Shown: in pieces, positions 1 to 9,908 of the stretch
How the letters are laid out: every line of letters begins with the position of its first letter
Numbering within the stretch: position 1 is the stretch's first letter
DNA from: Micromonospora sp. NBC_01699
GTDB lineage: Bacteria; Actinomycetota; Actinomycetes; Mycobacteriales; Micromonosporaceae
Reading direction: 5' to 3'
DNA: 64,000 nucleotides
NCBI RefSeq assembly: GCF_036250065.1
Contig: NZ_CP109199.1
Location: 7,438,001 to 7,502,000 of the forward strand
Notes under the pieces: generated by a model
The model's database searches: none
The model's input: the letters and a program-made list of their open reading frames with translations, nothing else
What the model was told of the DNA's origin: nothing
Made by a program: the position numbers and the translations under genes

Positions 1-1878
1 GCCGGCCAGTTGCAGGCCCTGGCGGGCGCTGCCACCGGTGGCCGTCCACCGCAGCGCGGCGCGCATCTCGTCGGCGAGCGGGTCGAGCGCGTACAGCGAC
101 AGGGTGACCGGGCGGTCGTCCGGCCCCAGGTACGCCCGTTGCAGGGCATGCAGTGACCAGGCCACGTGCCGGTCCCGGGCGCCCTGCTCCTCGCCGGCGT
201 CGACCAGGCGGCGGGCGGCATAGGCACGGATCGGGTCGAGCATCCGGTAGGTGCTGCCGGACACGTTCGGCTCGACCTGGATCATGGACTTGTCGGCGAG
301 CACCGAGAGCGGGTCGAGCGGGTCGTCGTCAAGCAGCCACTCCACGGTGGCCAGGTCGACCGGGCCGGAGAAGACCGCGAGCCAGCGCAGCAGCCGCGCG
401 GCGCGGGGCCCGAGCGTACGGTACGACCAGGTCACGGTCGCCTGCATGGTGACGTGTCGCTGGGTCGCCGACCGTTGGGCGGCGCGGGTGGCGGCGGCCG
501 GGGCCACGCCCAGCGCGGCGGCGGCCAGGTCGACGGTGTCGTGCTGGTTGGCGATCCACCTGGGTGCCGGTTCGGGCTGTTCCGGCTCGTCCCGCCCGGC
601 GTCCAGCGCGCCGAGCACGTCGTCCAGCCGCCCGGCGAGCTGGCTCGCGGAGAGGATCCGCAGCCGGGCGGCGGCCAGCTCGATGGCGAGCGGAAGGCCG
701 TCCAACCGGGCCACCACCCGTTCCAGGTCGGCCGACTCGGCGGGGCTGGAACGCCGGCCTCCACGGGCGGCCACCGTGCGGTCGAGCAGCAGCGCTATCG
801 CGTCGCTCGGACCGCCGCCGGGGCCCGGCTCGACGGATAGCGGCGGGATCCGCCACACCACCTCGCCCGGCAGGCCGAGCGATTCCCGGCTGGTCGCCAG
901 CACCCGCACGCCGCTGCCGCCGGTGAGCAGCCGGGCGATGACCTCGGCGCAGGCCGCCGGCTGGGCGTCACAGGTGTCCAGCAGGACCAGCATCCGCCGC
1001 GACGCGGCGTACTCGACCAGGGTCTCCGACATCGGTCGGCCGGGCTCGGGTCGCAGCCCGAGCACCGCGGCGATGGCGAAGGCGACCAGGCCCGGATCCG
1101 TCACCGCCGCGATGTCGACGAACCAGACCCCGTCCGGGTACGTCTCCACGTCGGCACCGACCACCTCGACCGCGAGCCGGGTCTTGCCCGCGCCACCGGC
1201 CCCGACCACGGTGACCAGACGTTGCTCGTTGACCAGGCGGTGCAGGTCGGCTCGTTCCGCCCGGCGCCCGACGAACGAGGTGACCTGGGTCGGCAGGTTG
1301 TGCGGTACGGCATCCGCGGTACGCGGCCGGGGGAACTGGCGCTCCAGCCCGGGGGCGACCAGTTGGAAGAGGCGTTCCCGGTCGTCGAAGCCGCGCAGCC
1401 GGTGCAGTCCCAGGTCGAGCAGCGATGCTCCGGGCGGCAGTGGTGCCGCGTGCCGGGCGGTCGCGCCGGAGCAGAGCACCTGTCCGCCGTGCGCCGCGGC
1501 GGCGATCCGGGCGGCGCGGTGCACCTCGGGGCTGGCGTACTCGCCCGCGAGCGGCTCGGCGTGGCCGGTGTGCAGCCCCATCCTGACCCGTGGGGTGGCC
1601 TCGGGCGTGGGCCACTCGTGGCTGGCCAGTGCACGTTGTGCGGTCAGGCAGGCGTCCAGTGCGGCGGCCGCGTCGGCGAACGCGATGAAGAACGAGTCGC
1701 CCTCGGTGAAGAGTTCCGTGCCGTCGCTCGCGGCCAGGGTGGAGCGGAGCAGTCGTCGGTGCTCACTGAGCACCGGGCGATAGCCCGAACCGAGCATCTG
1801 GGCCAACCTGGTCGAGCCCTCGATGTCGGTGAACATGAAAGTCACCAGCCCACTCGGCAGGTGGATCCGTACCGACAT
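1..1878 (-). CDS. Adenylate/guanylate cyclase-domain ATPase regulator (3' end outside window)
   Basis: Likely cytoplasmic signalling protein of the cyclase plus STAND-ATPase type. The visible 626 residues open with a class III cyclase homology domain (about 8-170: FTDIEGST, EGDSFF, GLHTG, VHRAARI). An NB-ARC-like ATPase follows, with P-loop GAGGAGKT at about 226-233 and a Walker B-like LVLLDTCD near 297. The C-terminus, where the family usually carries TPR-like repeats, is cut by the window edge. ATG 1878 is chosen because GGAGG lies about 10 bases upstream. The conserved GD suggests that cyclase activity is possible, but catalysis is not established. It is a single gene; the 225 bp upstream are relatively AT-rich and contain an AACGTC/GACGTT dyad (2010-2015 and 2033-2038). 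Confidence 0.85.
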   Translation of the reverse strand, partial: MSVRIHLPSGLVTFMFTDIEGSTRLAQMLGSGYRPVLSEHRRLLRSTLAASDGTELFTEGDSFFIAFADAAAALDACLTAQRALASHEWPTPEATPRVRMGLHTGHAEPLAGEYASPEVHRAARIAAAAHGGQVLCSGATARHAAPLPPGASLLDLGLHRLRGFDDRERLFQLVAPGLERQFPRPRTADAVPHNLPTQVTSFVGRRAERADLHRLVNEQRLVTVVGAGGAGKTRLAVEVVGADVETYPDGVWFVDIAAVTDPGLVAFAIAAVLGLRPEPGRPMSETLVEYAASRRMLVLLDTCDAQPAACAEVIARLLTGGSGVRVLATSRESLGLPGEVVWRIPPLSVEPGPGGGPSDAIALLLDRTVAARGGRRSSPAESADLERVVARLDGLPLAIELAAARLRILSASQLAGRLDDVLGALDAGRDEPEQPEPAPRWIANQHDTVDLAAAALGVAPAAATRAAQRSATQRHVTMQATVTWSYRTLGPRAARLLRWLAVFSGPVDLATVEWLLDDDPLDPLSVLADKSMIQVEPNVSGSTYRMLDPIRAYAARRLVDAGEEQGARDRHVAWSLHALQRAYLGPDDRPVTLSLYALDPLADEMRAALRWTATGGSARQGLQLAG

Positions 1879-2103
1879 GCGTGGAACCTCCGCCCCCTGG
1901 AAGTCGCGTTTATGCTGCCGTATTTCGACGTCACAGCGCATCGTAGGAACGGACGGGGCGAGGCCGACCCAAGGTGCCAACTCACTACGTGACCATGGAA
2001 GAACGACTAAACGTCAACTACTGAACAATTTAGACGTTCGGTGCACATCGGGCATTATGCACAGTTGCCACAAGTGCGGAGCGAGTGGGCGGCAGGACAC
2101 CAC

Positions 2104-2334
2104 TCAGCAGCAGCCACCGCCACCGCAACAACCGCCACCGCCGCCGGCCGGGCCGGCCGGTGCCGGGCCACCCATCGCCGAACCACCGCGACCGGTCACC
2201 GACACGGCGGAGAGCAGCTTCACCGTGTCGTCGTGGCCCTGCGGGCAGGCCGCAGGCGCGGACGCCTCGGCCATCGGTCGATTCATCTCGAAGGTGTCAC
2301 CGCAGGCGCGGCAGCGGAACTCATACCGGGGCAT
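2104..2334 (-). CDS. FmdB-family zinc ribbon protein
   Basis: A 76-residue small zinc-ribbon protein. It starts MPRYEFRCRACGDTFE, giving one CxxC knuckle; the second ligand pair is CPQGH, a Cys/His variant I recall as common in actinobacterial members. The tail is glycine-rich and ends in two CC pairs separated by glycines, possibly metal-binding. Function in this family is unclear (named after a formamidase regulator). ATG 2334 lies 6 bases after a -10 box TACGCT, so the mRNA is probably leaderless. It is divergent from the transglycosylase gene only 57 bp away. Confidence 0.85.
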   Translation of the reverse strand: MPRYEFRCRACGDTFEMNRPMAEASAPAACPQGHDDTVKLLSAVSVTGRGGSAMGGPAPAGPAGGGGGCCGGGGCC

Positions 2335-2340
2335 GGCAAC

Positions 2341-2346
2341 AGCGTA
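2341..2346 (-). promoter_or_regulatory. -10 box of the FmdB gene (leaderless)
   Basis: TACGCT on the minus strand, six bases before the ATG at 2334. Confidence 0.55.
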
Positions 2347-2391
2347 CGACCGCCCCTGACGATTTTCCCCGGGGTGGGTAATACTCGACGC

Positions 2392-3828
2392 GTGGCGGAC
2401 GGGGAAGAGCGCGTGACCGACGGCGCGGACAGCTCGGCGGTTCGACCGCTGCGGCGGGCCGTACCCCTGCTCGACGGTCCGCTCGCGAGTTCGGGAGCGG
2501 CACCGGAACCGGTGCGCGCGAGGCCCGTGGACCCGGCTCCGGCCGACGCCATCGGGGCCGACGCGACGCCGACGACCCCCGAGCCCGACCGTCCGGGGCT
2601 GGCCGTCAGCACGGCGGTCACCCCCGAGCCGACCGACGCCGCACCCGCCGAAGCGAAGCCAGCCGACGCCGTAACGGCCAACGTCGGGCTGTCCGACGCC
2701 GTACCGGGCGACGCCAAGCGAGCCGATGCCGTACCGGGCGACGAGGGGCGGGCCGGCGCCGGTTCGGGCGATCCGGAGGCCACCGAGGCCGGGGCGGCGA
2801 CCGGGGACCCGGAGACGAAGACCGACGGCGCGACGGGGGACACGACCACGCCGGGCCCGGACGGCGCCACCACCGGCGACGCCACCCCGGCGGGGGCGGC
2901 CACCCGTGGCCGGCGGACCCGGGTGCCGTTCGCGCACGCCCTGCGGCGGTTCCCGCCAGCCCGCCAGATCCCCGCCGCGACCACCCGCGCGGTCCGGTCC
3001 TGGTCCAGGGGCGGCAGCGGGCGGTTGGTCCTGCCCGCGATGCTCATCCTGGCGCTGATCGCGGCGGCCGGGCTGGCCGGCGGGGTGCTGATCCCGGCCA
3101 CGTCGCACGTGCCGCCGTCCCGTGCCGGCAACGCCGGTGGCCCCAACCCCGACCTCACCGCACCACCCACCGGGCCGGACGGCTCGGTCGTCCCCTCCGA
3201 CGGCGCCGGGCCGCTGCCCACCGGCGGTCTGCCGGGCGCACTGCCGGCAACCGCCCGGCCGGCGGACGTCCTCACCGGTTGGGCCCAGCAGACCTCGGCG
3301 CGGACCGGGGTGGCGCCGCTGGCGATGGAGGCGTACGGCTACGCCGAGCTGGTACTCGCGCAGACCAGACCGGCCTGCAAGCTGAGCTGGACCACATTGG
3401 CCGCGATCGGGTACGTCGAGTCGCGACACGGCACCGCGAACGGCGCCCAGCTCGACGCGAAGGGAGCGTCCACTCCGAAGATCATCGGCGAACCCCTGGA
3501 CGGCCAGGGGAACCGAATGCGGATCATGGACACCGACCGTGGCGCGCTCGACGGCGACGTCACCTACGACCGGGCGGTCGGTCCGATGCAGTTCATCCCC
3601 ACCACCTGGCAGGAAAGTGGCGTCGACGCGGACAACGACGGGGTGAAAAACCCCCAGGACCTCGATGACGCAGCCCTCGCGGCCGGTAACTATCTGTGCA
3701 AGGGCACCCGGAACCTCTCCGTGATCGAAGACTGGTGGAACGCCATCCTCTCCTACAACAACCTGCATGTTTACGCTCAGGACGTGTTCAACAAGGCCAA
3801 CGAGTACGGTGCCAACAGCCGGGCGTAG
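2392..3828 (+). CDS. Membrane-anchored lytic murein transglycosylase
   Basis: Predicted 478-residue peptidoglycan lytic transglycosylase (MltB/SLT_2-like). The N-terminal ~190 residues are low-complexity, rich in A, D, P, G and T with repeated DAV/GDA units, and probably disordered and cytoplasmic. One membrane segment follows (about 212-235, LVLPAMLILALIAAAG), then a linker and an extracytoplasmic catalytic domain from about 328. It has the catalytic glutamate in GYVESRHG (about 342), plus AVGPMQFIPTTW, DADNDGVKNP and LSYNN motifs. GTG 2392 is preceded by an AATACT -10-like hexamer 6 bases upstream. In-frame GTG 2413 has a better Shine-Dalgarno (GGGGAAG) and is a serious alternative. The long antisense ORF over it is a GC-rich shadow. 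Confidence 0.85.
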   Translation: MADGEERVTDGADSSAVRPLRRAVPLLDGPLASSGAAPEPVRARPVDPAPADAIGADATPTTPEPDRPGLAVSTAVTPEPTDAAPAEAKPADAVTANVGLSDAVPGDAKRADAVPGDEGRAGAGSGDPEATEAGAATGDPETKTDGATGDTTTPGPDGATTGDATPAGAATRGRRTRVPFAHALRRFPPARQIPAATTRAVRSWSRGGSGRLVLPAMLILALIAAAGLAGGVLIPATSHVPPSRAGNAGGPNPDLTAPPTGPDGSVVPSDGAGPLPTGGLPGALPATARPADVLTGWAQQTSARTGVAPLAMEAYGYAELVLAQTRPACKLSWTTLAAIGYVESRHGTANGAQLDAKGASTPKIIGEPLDGQGNRMRIMDTDRGALDGDVTYDRAVGPMQFIPTTWQESGVDADNDGVKNPQDLDDAALAAGNYLCKGTRNLSVIEDWWNAILSYNNLHVYAQDVFNKANEYGANSRA

Positions 3829-3911
3829 TCTAGACGTAGCGTAATGGTCCACGTACATTGAAGAATTGGCCACTTTCGCCAGACTGCGGTTAGCGGCAAG
3901 CTGTACAGGTG

Positions 3912-4946
3912 ATGGTGCGCGAGTGGGATCCCCGGACCGCGTCGTCCGCCGAGATCGAGTCGTTGCTGGACACTGTCAACGCGGCGTTCGCGGCGGACCT
4001 TCCGGCCGATCCTCAGTGGCGGAACAACTCACTTCGGGAGTATCTGGCCGAGGTGATGCCGGGTGAACGGCGGATTTCCTGGATCGCCCAGGAGGAACCG
4101 GCGGCCGACGGCACGGCCGGTCGGATCATGGGCCACATTCATGTCCTGCTGCTCGGTGACATCGGCGTGATCGACGTGCTCGTCCACCCCGCCGCGCGAC
4201 GCCGGGGGCTGGGACGGGAGCTGCTGGCCAAGGCGGCCCGACGGACGTACCAGGAGGGTTTCTCCTCGATCGGGGTGGAGGTCATCGGCGACACCCCGGC
4301 GATCCACTTCTTCGAGGCGCTCGGCTTCGCCCGGGAGTACGTCGAGACCCGCAGCGTGCTGCCCCTGTCCACGGTGGACTGGGTCACGCTGGAGGAGATG
4401 GCCCAGGGCATCAGCTCCGGCTACCGGCTGGAGTTCTATCCCGGTGGTCCGCCGGACGAGATGCTCGCCGCGTACGCGCGGGCCAAGGCCGAGATCCGCG
4501 ACATCGACGACGGTGACCTGGACCTGCGGCCCAGCTCCTACGACCCGCAGCGGCTGCGGGACAGCCTGAGCTGCCTGCACCGGCGGGGCATGAAGCCGTA
4601 CATCGTGCTCGCCGTGCACGAGCGCACCGGCGAGGTCGCCGGGCTGACCGAGGTGGTGGTGCCGGCCCAGCACCCGACCCGGGCCGACCAGTACGACACG
4701 ATCATCGTGCAGGACCACCGCGGTTACGGCATCGACCGGGCGATCAAGGCGCGGATGCTGTTCGAGTTGCGTACGGCCGAGCCGGACCTGGCCGAGGTGC
4801 AGACCTGGAACGCCCAGGCCAACGAGCCGATGCTCAAGGTCAACGCCGAGCTGGGTTTCCGGGCCGAGCGGGACTGGTGCGAGTACGGCGTGAATGTCGC
4901 CGAACTGGTGCACCGGCTGGACGCCACCGGAACCGGTACGCCGTAG
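3912..4946 (+). CDS. Tandem GNAT N-acetyltransferase
   Basis: A 344-residue protein made of two GNAT folds. The first (about 1-150) carries the acetyl-CoA loop RRRGLGRELL and the FFEALGF end strand. The second (about 170-340) has DHRGYGIDRAI and LGFRAERDW, a more degenerate motif. Double GNATs of this kind are common in actinobacteria and include the MshD architecture, but the sequence does not tell me the substrate. GTG 3909 is directly upstream in frame; ATG 3912 is preferred. No strong Shine-Dalgarno is seen. The gene stands alone and converges on hemB, whose stop is 24 bp away. Confidence 0.8.
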   Translation: MVREWDPRTASSAEIESLLDTVNAAFAADLPADPQWRNNSLREYLAEVMPGERRISWIAQEEPAADGTAGRIMGHIHVLLLGDIGVIDVLVHPAARRRGLGRELLAKAARRTYQEGFSSIGVEVIGDTPAIHFFEALGFAREYVETRSVLPLSTVDWVTLEEMAQGISSGYRLEFYPGGPPDEMLAAYARAKAEIRDIDDGDLDLRPSSYDPQRLRDSLSCLHRRGMKPYIVLAVHERTGEVAGLTEVVVPAQHPTRADQYDTIIVQDHRGYGIDRAIKARMLFELRTAEPDLAEVQTWNAQANEPMLKVNAELGFRAERDWCEYGVNVAELVHRLDATGTGTP

Positions 4947-4970
4947 CGCCGGACCCGGCCACCGTGCCGC

Positions 4971-5954
4971 TCAGTAGCTCTCGCGCAGCATCTTGGCCGC
5001 CTCGACGGCCCAGTAGCTGAGGATGATCTGCGCCCCGGCCCGACGGATCGAGGTGAGGCTCTCCATGATCGCCCGGTCCCGGTCCACCCAGCCGTTCGCC
5101 GCGGCGGCCTCGACCATCGCGTACTCGCCGGAGACCTGGTAGGCGGCGACCGGCACGTCCACCGAGTCGCGGATCGCGGCCAGCACGTCGAGGTAGGGCA
5201 GCGCCGGCTTCACCATCACCAGGTCGGCGCCCTCGGCGATGTCGAGCTGGACCTCACGCAGCGACTCCCGCAGGTTCGCCGGGTCCTGCTGGTAGCTCTT
5301 CCGGTCGCCCTCAAGCGCCGACTCGACCGCGTCCCGGAACGGGCCGTAGAACGCCGAGGCGTATTTCACCGCGTACGCCAGGATCGAGGTGTCCCGGTAA
5401 CCGGCCGCGTCCAGCGCCCGACGGACCACGCCGACCTGGCCGTCCATCATCCCGGACGGCCCCACCATGTGGACGCCGGCGGCGGCCTGGGCCACCGCCA
5501 TCTCGGCGTACGCGGCCAGCGTCGCGTCGTTGTCGACGCTGCCGTCCGGGGCGAGCAGCCCGCAGTGCCCGTGCGAGGTGAACTCGTCCAGGCACAGGTC
5601 GCTCATCAGCACGGTGCTGTCGCCCAGCTCGGCGTGCAGGTCCCGCAGCGCCACGTTGAGGATGCCGTCCGGGTCGACCCCGCCGGAGCCCCGCTCGTCC
5701 CTGGTCGCCGGCACCCCGAAGAGCATGATGCCGCCGACCCCGGCCTGGACCGCCTCGACCGCCGCCTTGCGCAGCGAGTCGCGGGAGTGTTGCAGCACCC
5801 CCGGCAGGGTGGCGATCGGTCGGGGCTCGGCCAGCCCCTCCTTGACGAACATCGGCAGCACCAGCTCGGCCGGGGCCAGCCGGGTCTCGGTCACCAGACG
5901 ACGGATCGCCGGGGTGCGCCGCAACCGTCGCGGTCGGATGTCGGGGTACGACAT
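4971..5954 (-). CDS. hemB: Delta-aminolevulinic acid dehydratase (porphobilinogen synthase)
   Basis: Condenses two 5-aminolevulinate molecules to porphobilinogen; 327 residues, full length. Schiff-base lysines are visible in [14 protein letters not shown] and [11 protein letters not shown]. The metal loop reads [12 protein letters not shown]: the middle cysteine of the Cys-Cys-Cys zinc site is Asp while the outer two remain. ATG 5954 has AGGAGG seven bases upstream. It is the last gene of the hem cluster, 62 bp after hemD, so it may be read through from rex-hemACD. Confidence 0.97.
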   Translation of the reverse strand: MSYPDIRPRRLRRTPAIRRLVTETRLAPAELVLPMFVKEGLAEPRPIATLPGVLQHSRDSLRKAAVEAVQAGVGGIMLFGVPATRDERGSGGVDPDGILNVALRDLHAELGDSTVLMSDLCLDEFTSHGHCGLLAPDGSVDNDATLAAYAEMAVAQAAAGVHMVGPSGMMDGQVGVVRRALDAAGYRDTSILAYAVKYASAFYGPFRDAVESALEGDRKSYQQDPANLRESLREVQLDIAEGADLVMVKPALPYLDVLAAIRDSVDVPVAAYQVSGEYAMVEAAAANGWVDRDRAIMESLTSIRRAGAQIILSYWAVEAAKMLRESY

Positions 5955-6016
5955 GAGCCCTCCTGTACCACCGGTCGGCGCGACCCGACTGGTCGCACCG
6001 ACCTTTCCTCGGTCGG

Positions 6017-7597
6017 TCAGCGGAACCGCAGCGCGGTCGGCCCCTGCACCTTCGAGCCACGGCGCTGCTTCGCCGGCATCGCCATCAGCTTCTCGCGCAG
6101 TTCGACGGCGTACGAGGCGAGTGCCTCGACGAGATCGGGCACCGAGGCGTTGGTCGGCTGGGCGTCCACCCGCAGACCAAACTCGGTTGCCGTCTCGGCC
6201 GTCTTCGGCCCGATCACCGCTACCACCGTACGAGTGTGCGGCTTGCCCGCGATACCCACTAGATTGCGCACTGTCGATGAGGACGTGAACAGGACCGCGT
6301 CGAACCCGCCGGACTTGATCGCGTCCCGGATCTCGGCCGGCGGCGGGGCCGCCCGGACGGTCCGGTAGGCGGTCACGTCGTCGACCTCCCAGCCCCGCTC
6401 GGTCAGCCCGGCGGCGAGGGTCTCGGTGGCGATGTCGGCGCGCGGCAGCAGCACCCGGCCGACCGGGTCGAGGATCTCGTCGTGCGGGGAGAACTCGGCC
6501 AGCAGCCCTTCCGAGGACTGGTCCCCGGCCGGCACCAGCTCGGGCTGGATACCGAAGGCACGGACCGCGTCGGCGGTGGCCTCACCGATACAGGCGATCT
6601 TGACGCCACCGAAGTGGCGGGCGTCCAGGCCGTGCTCGGCGAACTTCTCCCAAACCGCGCGTACGGCGTTGACCGAGGTGAAGATCACCCAGGCGTACCT
6701 GCCGTCGACCAGGCCCTTGACCGCCCGCTCCATCTGGGCCGGGGTACGGGGCGGCTCGACCGCGATCGTCGGCACCTCGCACGGGATCGCCCCGTACGCG
6801 CGCAGCCGGGCGCTCATCACGCCGGCCTGCTCCTTGGTGCGTGGGACGAGCACCTTCCAGCCGTACAGCGGGCGGTTCTCCCACCAGCTCAGCTTGTCCC
6901 GCTGGCTGACGCCCGCACCCAGGGTGAGTACGACGCGGCCGGTGAAACCGAGCGCGGCGGCGACGAAGCTGTCCACGGTCGAGGTGGTGGTGTACTGCGT
7001 CTCGCCGGTGCCGTCGCCGGTCACCCCGACCGGGGTGGCCCCGTCGACGCCGACCGCGAGCAGGCCGTCGCGGACCGCGGCGAGATCACCGGCGTCCACG
7101 GCGAGCGCGAGCGAACCGCGGTTGACCGCGGCGGCGAGCGCCTCGAAGTCCAGCGCGGTGACGTCGTCCACGTCGGCGGCGGTGCGTACGCCCGGCAGCG
7201 GGACCCCGGCGTAGCTGGCCACGCCCTCGGCCTGGCCGATGCCCGGTACCACCTCGAAGTGCACCGCGGTACGGACGACCGCCTGTACCTCCTTGACCAC
7301 CGAGTCGTGGCCGAACGGGTCACCGGCGACCAGGTGCACCGCCGACAGCCCGGACCGGGCCGCGGAGATCAGTACCTTGGCGACGTCGCCGGGGGCGCCC
7401 TCGGCCGGGCTGAACTGGGCGTCCTCCTTGGCCTCGGCGCGCAGGACATCGAGCAACGACTCGGGGACACCCCGGTCGAAGATGACCTGGTCCGCCTCGA
7501 CCAGCGCGTCGTGCGCCCGGCGGGTCAGCAGGCCAGGGTCGCCGGGGCCGGCCCCGACGAACGCGATGTGGCCTGCGGGCTTACGGGTGCGGATCAT
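6017..7597 (-). CDS. hemD: Fused uroporphyrinogen-III methyltransferase-like / uroporphyrinogen-III synthase
   Basis: A 526-residue fusion. The N-terminal half (about 1-250) resembles SAM-dependent uroporphyrinogen-III C-methyltransferase ([43 protein letters not shown]). The C-terminal half (about 255-500) is HemD, which cyclises hydroxymethylbilane to uroporphyrinogen III ([36 protein letters not shown]). The methyltransferase half lacks the GRGGEE stretch expected after GDPF, so its catalysis is doubtful; the synthase half looks intact. The fusion is usual in actinobacteria. The start overlaps the hemC stop by 4 bases (ATGA), indicating translational coupling. Confidence 0.95.
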   Translation of the reverse strand: MIRTRKPAGHIAFVGAGPGDPGLLTRRAHDALVEADQVIFDRGVPESLLDVLRAEAKEDAQFSPAEGAPGDVAKVLISAARSGLSAVHLVAGDPFGHDSVVKEVQAVVRTAVHFEVVPGIGQAEGVASYAGVPLPGVRTAADVDDVTALDFEALAAAVNRGSLALAVDAGDLAAVRDGLLAVGVDGATPVGVTGDGTGETQYTTTSTVDSFVAAALGFTGRVVLTLGAGVSQRDKLSWWENRPLYGWKVLVPRTKEQAGVMSARLRAYGAIPCEVPTIAVEPPRTPAQMERAVKGLVDGRYAWVIFTSVNAVRAVWEKFAEHGLDARHFGGVKIACIGEATADAVRAFGIQPELVPAGDQSSEGLLAEFSPHDEILDPVGRVLLPRADIATETLAAGLTERGWEVDDVTAYRTVRAAPPPAEIRDAIKSGGFDAVLFTSSSTVRNLVGIAGKPHTRTVVAVIGPKTAETATEFGLRVDAQPTNASVPDLVEALASYAVELREKLMAMPAKQRRGSKVQGPTALRFR

Positions 7598-8559
7598 GGC
7601 TGTGCTCCAAAATGCTGGGTCCTCGCGCCGGGGTGCGAAGGCGTACCGAGGATCGAGTCGGCGCCGCGGTCGAGGAGTTCGGCGGCGAGTGCCTTACCGA
7701 TCTCCCCGGCGTCGGCGGGCGTACCGGTGCGGGACAGCCGGAGGTCATGGACCCCATCCGGACTGATCACCGCCCCGCGCAGGTAGATCTCATCGCCGTC
7801 GTCGCCCTCGGCGAGTTCCGCGAATGCGGCGACCGGTGCGCTACAGCCGGCCTCCAGGGTGGCCAGCAACGCCCGTTCCGCGGTGATCGCGGCCCGGGTC
7901 GGTGCGTGGTCGAGCAGGGCGAGCAGCTCGATCAGATCCGGCTCGTCGGCCCGGCACTCGACCGCGAGGGCACCCTGGGCGGGCGCGGGCAACATCAGCA
8001 TCGGATCGAGCGTCTCGGTGATCTCGGCGGTGCGGCCGAGCCGGGCCAGTCCGGCCCGGGCGAGCACCACCGCGTCAAGGTCCGCGTTCGGACCGAGTAC
8101 CCGCTGGACGCGGGTGTCGACGTTGCCGCGGATCGGGACGACCTCGAACTGCAACCCGAGTGCGTGCAGTTGGGCGATCCGGCGCAGCGCGCCGGTGCCG
8201 ATGGTCGAGCCGGGGGCCAGTTCGGCCAGGGTGCGACCGTCCCGGGCGACGAGCGCGTCGCGCGGGTCCTCGCGCTCGGGCACGGCCGCGATGTGCAGGC
8301 CGTCCGCGGGTGCGGTGGGCAGGTCCTTGTACGAGTGCACGGCGAAGTCGATCTCGTGGGCGAGCAGCGCGTCACGCAGCGCCGAGACGAACACCCCGAC
8401 GCCGAGCCGCTGCACCGGTGCGGAGGACCGGTCGCCGGCGGTGACCACCTCGACCAGTTCGACCTCTCGGCCGGTGGCGGCCCGGACGGCGTCGGCGACC
8501 ATGCCGGACTGGGCCATGGCCAGGGCGCTGCCCCTGGTTCCCAGGCGCAGGGCGGTCAT
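7594..8559 (-). CDS. hemC: Porphobilinogen deaminase (hydroxymethylbilane synthase)
   Basis: Polymerises four porphobilinogens to hydroxymethylbilane; 321 residues. The N-terminus LRLGTRGSALAMAQ, the NVDTRVQRV motif and the dipyrromethane-cofactor cysteine in LATLEAGCSAPVA are all present. It overlaps hemA upstream and hemD downstream by 4 bases each, so rex-hemA-hemC-hemD is a tightly coupled operon. Confidence 0.97.
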   Translation of the reverse strand: MTALRLGTRGSALAMAQSGMVADAVRAATGREVELVEVVTAGDRSSAPVQRLGVGVFVSALRDALLAHEIDFAVHSYKDLPTAPADGLHIAAVPEREDPRDALVARDGRTLAELAPGSTIGTGALRRIAQLHALGLQFEVVPIRGNVDTRVQRVLGPNADLDAVVLARAGLARLGRTAEITETLDPMLMLPAPAQGALAVECRADEPDLIELLALLDHAPTRAAITAERALLATLEAGCSAPVAAFAELAEGDDGDEIYLRGAVISPDGVHDLRLSRTGTPADAGEIGKALAAELLDRGADSILGTPSHPGARTQHFGAQP

Positions 8560-9908
8560 CGGTCACCTCCCGGAGCGGGCAGCGACAGCCGGGGGGCGAT
8601 CTCGGGCACGGTGTCGACCTGTGCGGTGTTCGGTACTTCCAGGTCGAAGAGTTCACGCAGCAGGGCGGTGTACTGGTCGCCGCCGGGTTCGGCGGCGAGC
8701 TGGCGGACCCGTACGGTCGGCTGGTGCAGCAGCCGCTGGACCACCCGGTGCACGGTGTGTGCGACGTCGGCCCGCTGGTCGTCGGTGAGGTCGGGCCGGC
8801 GCTGGGCGAGCCGGCGCAGTTCGGCGGTGACCACCTCGTCGGCGCGGGCGCGCAGGGCGGCCACGGTCGGCACCACGTCGGCGCCGCGCAGCCAGGTGAG
8901 GAAGGCCGCCACCTCGCTGGTGACGATGTCGGCGACCGCGGCGGCGTCGGTGGCGACCGGTCCGTCGGCGAGGTCGGCCGCGAGCCGGTCGATGTCGACC
9001 ACGAGTACGCCGGGCAGCTCGGCGACGGCCGCGTCGACGTCCCGGGGTACGGCGAGGTCGAGCAGGACCAGCGGCGTGGCGGCGGACCCGTTCGCGACTC
9101 GTCGGGCCAGGGCGGCGGCCACCGTGTCGCGGGTGAGCACCGGCTCGATCGCCGCGGTGGCGGTGACTACGATGTCCACAGTGGACAGGGCTACGGTAAG
9201 ATCATCGAAGGGGACGGCGGTGGCGCCGTACGCCTCGGCCAGCCGCGACGCCCGGTCGGCGCCCCGGTTGGTGACCGCTATCGAGCCGAGCCCGAGCCGG
9301 GTCAGCGTCGCTACGGCGAGCGCACCCATCGCACCCGCGCCGATCACCAGTGCCGGCCGGCCGGACAGGGATCCGCCGAGCCGGTTGGCGGCGATCTCCA
9401 GCCCGGCGCTGACCACGCTCTGGCCCGCCTGGTCGATGCCGGTCTCGGAATGGGCCCGCTTGCCGACCCGGAGCGCCTGCTGCATCAACTCGTGCAGTTG
9501 CCGGCCGGTCGCGTCGGCCTCGGTCGCCACGTGGTAGGCGTCCCGGAGCTGGCCCAGGATCTGCGCCTCGCCGACGACCATCGAGTCCAGCCCGGTGGCC
9601 ACCCGGAACACGTGCTCGACCGCGGCCTCGTCGTAGTGCACGTAGAGGTGGTTGGCGAGGTCGGCGGGCGAGCAGCCGGCCTCGGTGGCGAGCACCGTGC
9701 AGATGTCGCCGAGACCGCCGTGGAAGCCGGACACCGCGGCGTATATCTCGACCCGGTTGCAGGTCGAGACCACCACGGCCTCACCGACGTAGGGCTGGGC
9801 GAGCAGGCGATCGAGGATCCGGGGCAGGTCGGCCGTGGAGACCGACAGCCGCTCCAGGGTGGCGACCGGGGCGGTGCGGTAGGACGCGCCGACGACGAGC
9901 AGGTTCAC
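8556..9908 (-). CDS. hemA: Glutamyl-tRNA reductase
   Basis: First committed step of the C5 route to 5-aminolevulinate, reducing glutamyl-tRNA with NADPH; 450 residues. The catalytic cysteine is in VVSTCNRVEIYA (about residue 50). Further diagnostics are LDSMVVGEAQILGQLRDAY, the Rossmann motif VIGAGAMG and the dimerisation helix at the C-terminus. It overlaps the rex stop by 4 bases, tying its expression to redox state through Rex. Confidence 0.97.
   Translation of the reverse strand: MNLLVVGASYRTAPVATLERLSVSTADLPRILDRLLAQPYVGEAVVVSTCNRVEIYAAVSGFHGGLGDICTVLATEAGCSPADLANHLYVHYDEAAVEHVFRVATGLDSMVVGEAQILGQLRDAYHVATEADATGRQLHELMQQALRVGKRAHSETGIDQAGQSVVSAGLEIAANRLGGSLSGRPALVIGAGAMGALAVATLTRLGLGSIAVTNRGADRASRLAEAYGATAVPFDDLTVALSTVDIVVTATAAIEPVLTRDTVAAALARRVANGSAATPLVLLDLAVPRDVDAAVAELPGVLVVDIDRLAADLADGPVATDAAAVADIVTSEVAAFLTWLRGADVVPTVAALRARADEVVTAELRRLAQRRPDLTDDQRADVAHTVHRVVQRLLHQPTVRVRQLAAEPGGDQYTALLRELFDLEVPNTAQVDTVPEIAPRLSLPAPGGDR

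Noticed and set aside
12-2100. Plus-strand 510- and 256-residue ORFs over the first gene
   Set aside because: The minus frame runs off the window edge but contains cyclase and P-loop motifs; the plus frames contain none.
2104-3873. 589-residue antisense ORF over the transglycosylase gene
   Set aside because: It is an open frame caused by GC-rich third positions of the sense gene. Only its last 76 codons (FmdB) are real.
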